A stretch of DNA of 64,000 nt from Sipunculus nudus (GCA_026874595.1 CM049319.1:5608601-5672600); one strand, 5' to 3'. Shown: positions 1 to 11,044, counted from the stretch's first letter. Notes: generated by a model from the letters alone, not told the origin. Made by a program: numbers and translations.

Positions 1-925
1 TTTGGACAGCCTAGCATTCTTTCAAACCGTCAGATATTCGATGCATTAAGCCTGGACTTTATAAAGGGAGGGATCAGAGCATAATCTAAATTGAGAATGT
101 GTAATCACTGGTTTATCTTAAGGATTCTTCTCTTTATATGTCATTCTATTTCTATCGACTGATAATCTCAAATTACAGTTGAAACATTTTGTATCATGAC
201 ATTTAAGGAATGTCTTGAAATTTTATGCTACACAAATAAATCATAACCGAAGCCCATAATTCATTTGACCAGTGTAAGACATATCGCTGAAAACCCCAGG
301 AATCTGAAGAAGACAGATATAATACTCATGATGGTAGGAAGCAGACCGTAAATATAAAATGACATGGATCCCTCAAGCCTCACCGTATCCTCATACGGCT
401 AATAACCTTACATACACAGGTACCTGATATTTGAAGTTCCAAAGAAATATTCGATTGTTTTTTTCCCAGTAAAATCAAAGTAGTTAATTAATATCGTTTC
501 GCTCTTTCCTCCAAATATCCACGCATCACATACACTGGGGCAAAAGAACTTCTGAAGAACCAATTTGCATATTTCACCTTTCTTCTAGATAAATGAAGAG
601 AAATAGGCCTATGCATTAATGCCTTGAGACTACATATAAATCAAATCTTAGTGCACACAAAAGGTTCTTGAACGGACCTGTATATATGGTTAAACTGAAA
701 AAGAAGAGAATTTATGACACAACTCGGGAGGTTAGCCTGAATCTGTTAATACTCCGTTGAGAAGCCGTTATTATAGTAATGGGTTAACCGGTATTCTGGC
801 ACCCATAAAAATACCACCGGGGTATTTCGTGTCCTATGAAAAGGTATTTCCCCAGAAACAAGGGCGTTCCCCCTAAAAACATGTCATTTTTTCTTTGGCT
901 ACTTGATGTGTGCACACTGAAGTAT
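1..925. other. Intergenic, no gene seen
   Basis: AT-rich sequence without a convincing open frame, splice-signal pattern or recognised repeat. Nothing here resembles the lectin units to the right. Confidence 0.5.
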
Positions 926-929
926 TTTT

Positions 930-1520
930 TCTAAACGAACAAATGCTGGTGGTGCCATCTGCAGCCGTTCTTGTGTGGCATTCATTCGTGCGTTGTCTTT
1001 TGGTGAAAGTTGCTCATATCTCAGGAGTGGTTAACTTATTGCTCTGAAATTCGGCAACCATCTCGGAGAGTTTTACTCGTAGACCAGTCTATCTTCCCGT
1101 TTTCGAAGAAAACGACATTTGCTGTATTAGCCTGAAATTGTGCATGTTAATAAATCCTGCATACCTCCATCATGTATGCAAGACTGGTGGCTCCAACTGC
1201 AACTGTTTTTGCGCGGTGTCCATCGCTCATATCTCAGGATTGGATGGATGTATCAGCCTGAATTTTGTATGTTTATCCGTCTTGGATAGCTTTTTTGTAG
1301 ACCATACAGGTGGCCTCACCTGCTGTTCCGGTTTTATAGAATACATGGATGAGGTTTCTAAGTAGTGGACTGGTGTCTCGTTCTGAAATTCTGCATCTTG
1401 TATCCATCTGTAGATCTGTTTTTGGTGAAAATTTCACATATATGTGGAGTTTAATTGACATCAATGATGCCACAAGTTTGGAGTCATGTCATGTCAGGAA
1501 CATTCAATTGCTTACTTTTC
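930..1520. repeat. Diverged tandem repeat, unit about 125 bp
   Basis: The motif 'ctgaaatt' recurs near 1043, 1132, 1258 and 1383. 'gctcatatctcagga' precedes it at about 1011 and 1226, and a weaker form 'ttcacatatatgtgg' lies near 1432. Spacings of roughly 89, 126 and 125 bp suggest four or so diverged units. The short open frames across it do not keep a common phase between units, so I read it as non-coding. Confidence 0.45.
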
Positions 1521-1825
1521 CCATGTCTCTGTAATTTGGCGGTTACACGCGGTCGCTTGTCAATTACCCTTATTCTAGTTCATCTAATGGAATAACTGGT
1601 CCCTTTATGTTTATGTATGTGTAAAACTGCCTTGTACATAGTTTAGGCAATTAGATAAAATAAGATAACTGTCAAGTTTTATCTCCTGCATGTCAATGTA
1701 CGTATCAATAAATAAAGCCTCGTAAAATATTTGTGTATATATGTATATATGTATAGCAACGGATCATTTTATAGGAATAATATGGTCCATAATTATGAGA
1801 GGCACATGTTAAGATTCAAAGGATA

Positions 1826-1880
1826 ATAATAATACTAATAATAATGATAATAATGATAATAATAAAAATAATAAAAAGAT
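1826..1880. repeat. (AAT)n-type microsatellite
   Basis: A run of aat/gat triplets, imperfect, ending in an A-rich stretch just before the motif at 1905-1955. Confidence 0.8.
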
Positions 1881-1904
1881 GAAGACACCTAAGTGTAGAC
1901 TACT

Positions 1905-1955
1905 GTTTATTTTGTCCACGAGCTTTCGAAGCTCAGAGCTCTATCAGGTGGAAAG
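1905..1955 (-). other. Possible Penelope-like element terminus
   Basis: On the minus strand this reads CTGATAGAG, a short paired arm, then CTTCGAAAGCTCGTGGAC, followed by AAAATAAA. That order recalls the hammerhead-like ends of Penelope-like retroelements in invertebrates. The conserved CTGATGA core is not exact here and no reverse transcriptase or GIY-YIG frame is next to it, so the call is tentative. Confidence 0.25.
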
Positions 1956-2179
1956 TGATTTTTTTATTAAATGATATTGTATTTATATGTATGGTTTAAA
2001 AAACTTCAAAACCACAATGCGTGGTACAGGGTGTTGGTACATTGACTGAATATTTTTAGCTAGTATCTTGGTGCTGTAGGTCCGTATGTTCCGCGTAGGC
2101 CATTGTACTGTTACCCATAAATTCAGTATATCTATATCCAATTAGTATTTTATGTTGAGTTCATGCCCTATGCAAATAC

Positions 2180-2700
2180 AATTATGAGAATGATCGTTTT
2201 CAAGTTAATGTTATTTCAAGTAGATAAAACCAATTTAATCAGCACCTCAGCACCATGTCATAACCATAACGGGATATAACCAATCAAGTTCCTCTGATAA
2301 TGTATCCATAAAAAATATAAGTGAATATATTAAAAAAAAAAAAAAAAAAAAAAACAAAGTATCCGAGGCCATTGGGCAGGAACAATAAGATTTTGTAGCT
2401 TATCTGTTAGAATTTGGGATGAAACTGAAAATGCAGAGCCATTCGTTGGTGGAGGTGTGGGCTGTCTTAGTGTATCCAGTTTATAGATCTGTTTGAACAT
2501 ATGTACTACAGGAATCACGTTGGAAAAGCACATATTGAGGAAGTTTTGTGTGACAACCCGAAGTGACATGAACCATGGAAATACCAAACACCTACACAAA
2601 GGGCAGTTTAAGTGCACTTCAAACCGGTCAAGGAAACTATTAAATGCCCACAGAATAATGTAAAGTGCATGATAATGTAAAGTGCATAATATTAAACACA
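2180..2700. repeat. Dispersed repeat 'M', partial copy
   Basis: This segment matches 28.63-29.28 kb and, in its right half, 37.48-37.80, 16.17-16.50, 49.7-50.0, 12.44-12.80 and 46.50-46.84 kb. Landmarks are 'agccattcgttggtggagg', 'aaaagcacatattgagg' and 'caaaccggtcaaggaaac'. The right half is open on the minus strand (2330-2707) for a peptide related in frame to minus-strand peptides at 16210-16467, 28922-29278 and 37443-37913. A poly-A run interrupts it at about 2331-2354. The family name M is mine. Confidence 0.7.
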
Positions 2701-2707
2701 CACACAC

Positions 2708-2708
<1 letters not shown>

Positions 2709-2775
<67 letters not shown>

Positions 2776-2908
2776 GTACTATATAATTACTAGTAACTTA
2801 ACAAGACACTCTACATGGCGCTGGCGCCCCACTGTACTGACTGGAGGCGAGAGCCCTCGATCGTAAAGTCCTGTAACTATTTTCTCTCTCTCTCTCTCTC
2901 TATATATA

Positions 2909-2939
<31 letters not shown>
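2709..2939. repeat. (TA)n and (TC)n microsatellites around a short duplicated segment
   Basis: (TA)n fills 2709-2775 and (TC)n/(TA)n fills 2881-2939. The 100 bp between ('acactctacatggcgctgg', 'actggaggcgagag') recurs at 37.90-38.00 kb, also between (TA)n and (TC)n. This pairs the left edges of duplication units 1 and 3. Confidence 0.8.
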
Positions 2940-2940
<1 letters not shown>

Positions 2941-2959
2941 AACAAAATGTTTTCAAACA

Positions 2960-3215
2960 AACCATAAATCGGCCGAACTATTAAAACCATGGTTATCATG
3001 GAAAGATACTTCTGAATGTATAACAATCAACACACCTGTAAACATATTAAACGGTGATCGTGTAAAGGGTCTCAGCTCTTTGTGTCCACTTAACGGAAAA
3101 GTGCTCCTTATTAAAAGATTCATGAGGACAAGTGTTCCGCGCTTGAATTTAAAATCTTTACTTCCTCTTGATGGAGGAAAATTCCTTAACAGGCGATATA
3201 TTGGAAATGGGGTTA
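2960..3215. repeat. Left copy of a diverged direct repeat
   Basis: 'ggttatcatggaaagata' and the following 'tgaatgtataacaatcaaca' recur at 4884-4930, and 'gaggaaaattccttaacaggcg' recurs near 5065. The minus-strand frame 2953-3339 covers this copy but is broken in the right copy, so I do not call a gene. Confidence 0.6.
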
Positions 3216-3500
3216 AATGGGGATTACCGGTAAAGACATAACAAGAGTCTATCTCACTAAGAATCACCACAATATATATTTTTTCATAAACCATTATGAC
3301 AAAGGACCATTCCTTTGTCCCCGTGTGGAAGCCACCCATTCCTATTTATTTGTTCTGCCACTCGCAAGGCGGACTCGTGTTACTAAAGCATGACAGTGTT
3401 CACCCATGAAACGCATACACGTGAACACATGAATGATATTGAAGGAGACTCTGGTGGAGGTCAGTACGCCCTGACTACAGATTCTGGTTTGTTATCAATT

Positions 3501-3501
<1 letters not shown>

Positions 3502-3544
<43 letters not shown>
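3502..3544. repeat. (GA)n microsatellite
   Basis: Uninterrupted GA dinucleotide run. The open frame 3390-3683 across it encodes Arg-Glu repeats and is an artefact of the microsatellite. Confidence 0.9.
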
Positions 3545-3552
<8 letters not shown>

Positions 3553-3879
3553 TATTTGACATAAAAGTAAACAAAGATATACAAAATATATTAATATGTC
3601 AATATTTTTGTTTTTATTATATCAGGAGACTTGTTAAGGAGTTCATTCCGCTGACACAACAACAACCTGTGTATGGCACATAGAGAGAATTTGTACATAA
3701 ATATGAAGGTTAAATGATTATACATTTCTTAATTTTTGAGACTATATGATTTAATGAGGAAATTTGTGAAAAACTGGGAAGATTTACAACTTGTATTACT
3801 GAAATTATTTTGTAACTGAATAAAAAAAAAAAAGTTGGCTTAGACTAATTTTTGTTACAGATGTAACAGTTTATCTGGA

Positions 3880-4665
3880 GGCATTTGTCTTTATATGAAT
3901 TTATAAAATGCTGTTTGATGTAGCAAATCAAACCTTGAAGACTATGAGTGAAGATTTTGTCAAAAATAATTTGGTCGGTTTCATTTATGACTTTTGGTGT
4001 TATGTTTCTCAGACAGCTGTCTGCTGTCTTAGTTCTGTTTTGTTTTTAATAAGTGTAGCTTTATGTCTTGTATCATGTTCGTGAGTCATGGTTCTTGTTA
4101 AAAAAATAAATGTTTGTAAATATTTTGGTACCGCTTCATGGCAGTAATTATAGTAAAATGTTTATATAGTTAATCTGAAGATGTCATTAATTTTAAGGAT
4201 TTTTAGTGATTTAAAAATTGGTTCAGTGTGGGCATTGTATTTGCTTTTTATAATAATTCTTATGGCTTTCTTTTGGAATTTCTCTAATCTATTGATATCG
4301 AAGCCCCATATCAGAATTCCATAATTTAATTGTGATAGAATAAAGAGTATCATATATAATTTTAAGTATATGGATAGGTAGGTAATGATTTAATTTATTA
4401 GGATTCCAATATATTTTGAGATTTTGGTTGCAACTTAGTTTATTTGTGATTGCCATTTCATATGTTCGTTCAATGTAATACCTAAAAAGTTGAAATCTGA
4501 TATCTTGTCTAAAGGTATATTTTTTATTTTTACTTCAGGGCTTTCTTCTTGTATGTTCTTATTTTGAGAGTGAAATATCATGAATTAAGGTTTTTTTACA
4601 TTTAATGAGAATTCACCTTGTTTAATTCATTGTTGATGATGTTTTGGTCTTTTTGTTTATTGTAA
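3880..4665 (-). mobile_element. Non-LTR retrotransposon (LINE) fragment, reverse transcriptase C-terminal part
   Basis: Reading the minus strand from about 4660 downward gives, across a few frameshifts, the usual order of the end of a jockey/CR1-type reverse transcriptase. First comes a 'SLNVKKP.FMIFHS' thumb-region block, then 'FLGITLNEHMKW', then 'YDTL.LSQLNYGILIWG' and 'LEKFQKKAIRII'. After these come 'HTEPIFKSLKILKI' and a tail with 'ITPKVINET'. The longest intact piece is 4162-4353. Stops and frame changes show it is dead and truncated at the 5' side. The endonuclease and the catalytic FADD region are absent. Clade assignment is from motif memory only. It lies between the two copies of the direct repeat at 2960 and 4861. 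Confidence 0.8.
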
Positions 4666-4860
4666 TCAATTCAAAGATGTAATGGTGATTGTTTTCCATG
4701 TTTCACCGTCCCAACAGATAACTGAACTTCACAAATATATGTGACCCCCCCCCCCCTTCCCCCAACCTCCCGCCCCCACCCGCCCCAAGACCCCACCCAA
4801 CCCGAATGAAAATTAAGTTGTGGGGCTTTTTTTTTAAAAAAAAAGTTCATAAAACGCATG

Positions 4861-5115
4861 ATTTGGCCGAACCTTTGGAACCACGGTTATCATGGAAAGA
4901 TATTTTTGAATGTATAAAAATCAACATACCTGTAACCCAAAAAAAATGTTAAACGATGTTCCCATCACTGCAATCAGTGCCCAGTGTTGACCAAACTGAA
5001 AGGCCCTCGCATTGAAGCGGAGTCATGTGGTCTTCGGATTAAAAACCTTTATTTCCTTTTGAGGGAGAAAATTCCTTAAGAGGCGTTTCAATGGATATGG
5101 GGGATCAATGAGGAT
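4861..5115. repeat. Right copy of the diverged direct repeat
   Basis: Partner of 2960-3215, roughly three-quarters identical by eye. The interval between the two copies holds the LINE fragment and a (GA)n run, so the duplication may predate or accompany that insertion. A C-rich run lies just left, at 4746-4760. Confidence 0.6.
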
Positions 5116-5119
5116 TATA

Positions 5120-5970
5120 ATGGACCCGCCTGACCGCGTATTGCACGGGAATGCCTTTTGGGCAGGACATGCGCTCTGGCCACGGTCTTAACAAGCCAGT
5201 GAAAATCCCCGAGGCGCCTCTTGAAAACGTGGAGGCGTGGAGGGCCTTGTAGCACAAAAGAAATAGGGGCACCTAATGGGGAAATATTAAAATTATTAAC
5301 TATTCAGTTTAACAGGGTATAATCACGCAAAATAAATCAAACTTCTCCTAGAAGAGCACACCATCGATACGTCTGCCGAATTTGGAGAGCCAAATCAGAA
5401 CGGAAGCAGGTAAACCGTGGTCTAGAAAAAACCCAATTTCGTATTAATTATATAGACGATCACCCCTACTGATTTAAAGGGCTATCTGATCTTAATCAAT
5501 TAAAGTTAATCCCTAAGAGTTTTCTTTTTATTTTTAAAAAATAAAAATATGTGGAATAGTATTGCGATACGTATTGTAAGATTTTCATATCAATTTACAG
5601 GAAATAATTTTTCCGTTTCATATATATGAAAACATCATAATATTGCATGCAGATTAATTTATTCCACACTGCAATCTGGCCATATTACCTTGTTAAGTTC
5701 TGATTTATTGTTAAAAATATTTATTGTTGAAGGTTAATATAAGTTTAAATAGTCTTGCATATCCAGGTCACCGCAACAGACACGCTCGGACCACCAGTAG
5801 TGTCAACAAATACTCGCACCCACCTGGAAGTATCACTCTCCATGGTTAAGAAAGAAAATGTGTACCTATTGGCGAGATTTACTACTTTAATTTTAAATAG
5901 ATTAAAGCAGAATACATTTAAAGATTAAACCGATATTTAAAGATGCATCATGATCACTAGTAAAAGTTCA
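5120..5970. other. Intergenic; 3' flank of the type I lectin gene
   Basis: No gene is visible. From about 5530 rightward the sequence ('gcgatacgtattgtaagatttt', 'cagattaatttattccacac') matches 23.39-23.65 and 59.94-60.20 kb, which lie the same distance 3' of the other type I genes. Possible AATAAA signals on the minus strand sit near 5703 and 5719. Confidence 0.6.
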
Positions 5971-5972
5971 CG

Positions 5973-6878
5973 TCATCTCATTCTTAGCTGACTAAATGCG
6001 TGCAACGTATGTATTTCCGCATTTTCTTTCAACGTTTGGACACAAATGGAACTAAGCTGTATTCGACAGTTTCTATCATTCCACTTAAAAGAGTACCTTT
6101 TTTGAAATAAAAGGCAGTGCTCGTGACCACTCCAATTATCAGGTTGACCACGAACCCAGTTCGTAAAACATAAAGTGCTGTTATCAGCCACCCATTGCCA
6201 CACACCCTCAGATAACAGGTCGTTGCCTCCTGTCCAGAAATCCCGGTTGTAGCGTCCTTTAATGATTTCGACCAAGTGGTCGTTCTCGCCTTTGGTGTCG
6301 ATGCTGACCAGGTTACCACCGAGTCTGTGGCAGTTACTCTTCGCCTCAAGCCACGGGTATGGAGTTAACACGAATATGTAGCAAGACGGTTTCAGGGAAA
6401 GCGTCCATAAGCGTTGGCCATAGGCGTAGGTGTCGGTGAAACTATGGGAGTGAACAATTGCTGAAAAAGAATTACGACGCAAAATTAAGAATGCATCCAA
6501 ACGAACCCCATATTTCCTTTATTGCTTATACTTTTTTTGGACGTGCTTTAACTGAGCATCTGCTGGAATTCAGAAACCTCCTTTAACAAAGAATGGAAAA
6601 TATTTGTCTATATTATGAAATAAAAGTCATTCAATAAATTTAAAAATTTATTAATGAATTTGCAGAGTATTCACGGGCATGTAATAATGAGCTCACAATA
6701 CTACATTATAGTACCTTACATGAGGAGCATTCGTATTAACCGATTTAAGAACTGTTTTAAAACAACCTTAAACGTTTTCCATTTATTTCTGTGCAAACTG
6801 AAGTTTAAAAATTTATTTTTACAAGTTACCGGCCAAAAGCACGATCAAGTTAAACATTGGAACCCTAAATGTCTTCAT
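5973..6878 (-). CDS. Secreted C-type lectin-like protein, type I, rearranged C-terminus
   Basis: Two coding exons are predicted: 6878-6830 (49 nt, ends G|GTAACT) and 6460-5973 (acceptor TTTTTCAG|CA), joining in phase 1 into 178 residues. Residues 1-16 are a hydrophobic signal peptide starting MKTFRVPMF. The CTLD runs from about Cys43 to Cys156 and has WTGGND, the galactose-type QPD at 122-124, EHC, and WND at 143-145, so the calcium site 2 residues are present. A non-coding first exon ends at 9027 (CAG|GTGAGT). Homologues end FICEKAC-stop. Here the frame runs on after Cys156 into a 22-residue tail that matches 3'-untranslated sequence of the 60.7 kb gene, so a deletion of about 180 bp removed the last Cys, the stop and the usual poly(A) signal. 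Family and secretion are firm. Ligand and role (immune recognition or shell matrix) are unknown. Confidence 0.85.
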
Positions 6879-9026
6879 ACTGATCCTGATATAATTCCCT
6901 GAAACGAGAAAATATTGACAAAGTGATTGACAAAGTTGATGTATCCCAATAATTATCTTATACTTATGTGAACATCTGTTTATCACACAACACAACAGCC
7001 TCCTTGTGACAGGAAAACATTAAAAACATATCGAATATAAAAAAAACTTATTTTTGGCTATTGTGCTGTAGGTATGGAAATGTAAAGGCGAAAAACATAT
7101 AAATCAATCTTGATGTAGGTGGTTAATTGGATGGTTATTGTTTAGACTATACACGATATTTACAACTTATAAAGTTTAGGAAAAAGATACAGGTAGTAGT
7201 ACATACCACATTCAGAGAGACAGCTGACGTGACAGGAATAAATCATTCAACAAATGGGAACTGATTTTTCTGTTACTTTGATTCTCCATCAAATAGACTT
7301 AGGCATAAATAAAGACCATATCAAGCTCACAACTCTCAATAAGTCGCTAAGAGAATCCTGTGTACATGTATATTAATAAATAAGGGTCATAAAGAATCAA
7401 ACCTGTCCTAATAAAATTACGAGGCAACTAAAATAAAATCTGACAAATTATTCAACATTTAAACGTTCTTTTTCCGTTGACGGGTCAGAGGTAACTATCG
7501 TCTAGGTTATCCTTCTTTAACCTTAGATTTTCTATGTTCAGGAGCTATCATACGGTCAAAAGTAGGTGAACCAGGACAAAATGCAAACTCGATCTGGAAG
7601 AGGTAATTATGCACCCACAAACCAAAAAATTAGACCAATATCTGCAAGCATTGCAAAAAAAGGCCGTATATATGCATTTCTCATGAAAATTTCAAATTTC
7701 ATAAGTAAGACATCTGCGACGAAACGCAAATTTAATCTGTAACTGGTCATGATCTGGCGAGGTACAATAAATCAGGTCAATATCCGCAAGCACTGTGAAA
7801 AAAGTCCGTTCAAAAGTCTGTGAATTTACCATAAAAATTTCTATTTGCATGAGATTTTCTGTTATTTGGCCATCATACGGGACAAAACGCATTCTCGATC
7901 TGTAACTGGTCATGATCCAGCTACACACCAAAATTCAAGCTAATATCTGCAGGCATTGCGAAAAAACGCCGTACATGTGCATTTGTCATGAAAATTTCTA
8001 TTTTTCATGAAATTTTCTTTGTTCAGGAGCCCTCATACAGTCATATGTAGGTCAACCGGGACAAAACGCAAACTCAATCTGTAACTTGTCATAATTTGCC
8101 CAAACAACAAAATTCAGGCTAATATCTACAGGTATTGCGAAAAAAAGTCCCTACAACTGTTTGATTTCGGAATGACGGAAGGACGGAATGACGGACATGG
8201 GTAAAACTATATGCACCGGCCACTTTGTGGCGGGGGCATAAAATTGCTCTTATTTATAACGACAGAAAATTAGATTTTTTTTACATGATAATTTTGTTTA
8301 CTGTTATGTAAGAACTTAAAAAAAGCAACCTTAACATCGATCAGTCATATTTTATATAAAACAAAGTATTATAAAACGCTTAAGAAATCTTTGTATTTCA
8401 CGATGTCGTTACCTTTCTTAACACGCTTTAGAAACATAACCTTGATGGCATTACAGACTGCGTAAATAGTTTTTCTGACTAACATTAGACAGAATTAGAT
8501 CCAAATATAACCCTTTTGACTCAAAGATTCAAATGAATTGAGCAGCTTCTGAACAATTCTCTGAAAACATTACAATGATTGTTATTTTAATCGTGCATAT
8601 GTTGCATAAGTAATAAATCATATTGAAAAAAATTAGACCCATGTCAACTGATTGTATAAAACACTTAAGCATCGGCCATTTTCCTACTCCACTGTTATAC
8701 ATAATTAATGTTTAGTTATCATAATCCGTATGTTTACCAATATTCTTTCTACACTAATCAATAATAAAAGTACTGGTAATGTACACTGGTGATTGATGTT
8801 ACAAAAATTGAGAAAAACCAGCATTATCTTTTTAATTTTAAACAGGTGTTTCCTAACATAGATATGATTAATGTTGGGGGGTCAACAAATCTTTGATAGA
8901 AAATATAAATTTAAATTAATTTTAAAAAATTAAATAAATCGTATGAATACATGTAACCCATTTTATGCCTGCACAATTTTCAATTAGTGCTTTAGACAGG
9001 AACATCTACTGAAAACTAACACTCAC
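6831..9026 (-). other. 5'-UTR intron of the type I gene
   Basis: The intron runs from the donor at 9026 (exon ...GAGCAG|GTGAGT) to the acceptor near 6903 (GTTTCAG|GGAATT) on the minus strand; the leader exon then occupies about 6902-6830. The same non-coding exon, with 'tcgacaacagtgcg', recurs at 40756 and 62716 upstream of the other type I copies, which is the main evidence for it. The intron contains the repeat array at 7536-8245 and no other feature. Confidence 0.6.
7536..8245. repeat. Tandem array, units 142-178 bp, with acgg run and hairpin tail
   Basis: Four diverged units are marked by 'gcaagca.tgcaaaaaaaggccgt'-like sequence near 7652, 7794, 7957 and 8135. The array ends in 'acggaaggacggaatgacgg', then CTATATGCA and a hairpin (8219-8223 with 8227-8231, loop ttt), then 'gggggcataaaa'. 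It lies inside the type I 5' intron. The unit 3 copy (39.31-39.95 kb) has fewer units, so unit number has changed since duplication. Confidence 0.75.
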
Positions 9027-9027
9027 C

Positions 9028-9175
9028 TGCTCTCCCGCTGCCGCACTGTTGTCGAGGAATGACCTTAACTATTTCGGTGTTGACGGGACTATATACCTAT
9101 TGTACTGTCAGGTTTGTGTGTGGGTTGTTGATTTACAAACTCCAAAGCCACATCACGTAGACCTAAGTAATTACT
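9028..9175 (-). promoter_or_regulatory. Type I lectin promoter region, unit 1
   Basis: Reading on the minus strand, a TATA-like GGTATATAGT (9097-9088) lies about 35 bp before the start of the conserved non-coding exon. Further upstream, 'ccaaagccacatcacgtaga' (9142-9161) and the following 'cctaagtaa' are kept almost unchanged at 40869-40898 and 62919-62948. This block resembles CACGT-core and AGGTC half-site elements, but no factor can be assigned. Transcription start is inferred only. Confidence 0.45.
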
Positions 9176-9543
9176 GTTTATGGGGGAGTAAGTTTGGCGA
9201 AAAGGAAATTTTTGTTTTGTTTTTTTCTCAATGGGTTATTTATGCAGTCCGCGGTAACTTTATGCTATGGAATCAACTAAATTATGTCCTGGACCCCACA
9301 GGTGAACTACTAAAAACTAATTTAATTTCCTTATGACATCTCGAGGTATTCTGTCAATATATTCTGATATTTAATGGAACACTTGTTATCTTAACGTGGG
9401 CTGCTTTGACAAAGACTCCTTGATAGGGAAGTATTGTCTGTACTAATTAAAGGGGTGTTATTTGCAGTTACTTGTTTACAACACAATGACAAACTTATAT
9501 ACACACGTACACACATGTATATATATTATATATGCATATATCC

Positions 9544-10825
9544 CTCGAGCGACAAAGCTACAAAAATGACCGAGTGGGGTGTCATAAATGACCCCACTAC
9601 ATTTTTTAAAGAAATAGCACATATTATCGGTTCTCTTTGTGATCATCCTGCTTATGCTTTTTCTTTCTTTGGAACAATTAACGATTGTGTAATAACACAG
9701 TTTCATTTATTTGGACTATCATTCCCTGTTTCCTCTCTGAAACCCTTTTTGTCTTTATTGAAATAAGACTTGGAGAGAAATAATAGTTGTTTGATTGAAT
9801 TAATTATTTTAGTTTGCTAGCACCATATAACCACCATCATATCTATGATCACATAGTCTCCTGTTAAAGGGTAATATATATTCTACCATCACAGTTCAAA
9901 TCTGTTTGCCATGACTGACAGGTTTGAGTGGGATGCAGACTGGTAAACGCTGCCAACTGATCATACACAGACAGAGCAGAATGGGAAATAGGTTACAAGA
10001 TTTAGGTAAATGGGCACCACTTGCCATATACATTGTCTACATATCTTTGGAAGCATCAAGTTTGCCAAAGTTTTAATTGTCTACTTTGCTAGCTCAGCTG
10101 TCTAACCGCATGAACTTTAAGATATATTGGAGCCTTCTGGATATTCTGGTCATTGTTACTGTGAAGACTGATCAACCATCTGTTTTAAGCCAAAAAGGGT
10201 TTTGCGGTTCATGGTAGATTTTTATAACCATGCAACAATTCAAATCTTATACATAATTGCTTAGATCTAAGAATGATCAGCTGATTTATATTCCTGTATT
10301 TGGTTCTCATGCTGATTGCCATTTAACTCACTAAGATTTGCTTGGATTTGTTAGTTTCTAGTGTAATCAGGTGAATCAAGTCTACTGTCGCTGGTGTGAA
10401 AAACATTAAAATCAATGATTGAATGTTGTCACACCTTACTAATTTGATTTTCGGCGTTTTTTCCTGGTAATGACCGAATGTCTTAATTTAAAGACTTCTG
10501 AAGCAGTTAAAGCTGCTAAGCCCACCTGTCTCAGTCATATTTTAGTAGAAAACTTTGCAATATGTTAGTAATACACGGAAAATTCAGCAAAAGTCAGAGT
10601 CTATTATGTTAAAGAAAACCGTAACATCCCTTGGGTCACAAATGACCCCACAAAACTTTTCAGGATATATTCCACATCAATAGCCTATCCCTGTAAAGAA
10701 ATTGTGAAAATTGTAAGGAGGACTAAATTCATGGTAGGAAACAATTGTTGGATTAAATCGGCTCGTATAAATACATGGATGGGGTTATAAATGGGGTAAT
10801 AAATGACCCTACTTGGTCGCTTGAG
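9544..10825. mobile_element. Foldback element 'N', non-autonomous
   Basis: The left end CTCGAGCGACAAAG and the right end CTTGGTCGCTTGAG form inverted termini. Just inside, GTGGGGTGTCATAAATGACCCCAC is self-complementary, and similar 'aaatgacccca' palindromes recur near 10638 and 10800. Related copies are at 24692-25693 and 41071-42336. A frame from 9434 to 9766 is partly shared between copies but has no recognisable transposase motif. The family name is mine. Confidence 0.6.
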
Positions 10826-11044
10826 ATTTAAATACGTATAAATCATATTTATATAAGCTGTATTTGTCTACTACATTTAGTTACCTGAATATTTACTGCT
10901 ATTGCCACATGTTAGAGGATACAGTATATTCATCTTCATCTACATGCATATCTCTAGACTATTGTACTATTATTTCCAGTAATATTGTCATAATAATCAC
11001 CAGTGTAGAGACCAATGAATGTGTCTTATAAATTTATTCATATG

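Noticed and set aside
2953-3339. 128-codon minus frame
   Set aside because: The second copy of this direct repeat (4861-5115) has frame breaks and no similarity to a known family was recognised.
4162-4353. Small host gene on the minus strand
   Set aside because: The peptide is the C-terminal part of a LINE reverse transcriptase, continued on both sides in other frames.
9434-9766. Frame of 110 codons partly conserved at 24570-24827 and 41089-41289
   Set aside because: It lies in foldback element N, starts differ between copies, part is a TA repeat, and no domain is recognisable. The identical stretch between 9.6 and 41.1 kb reflects recent duplication.
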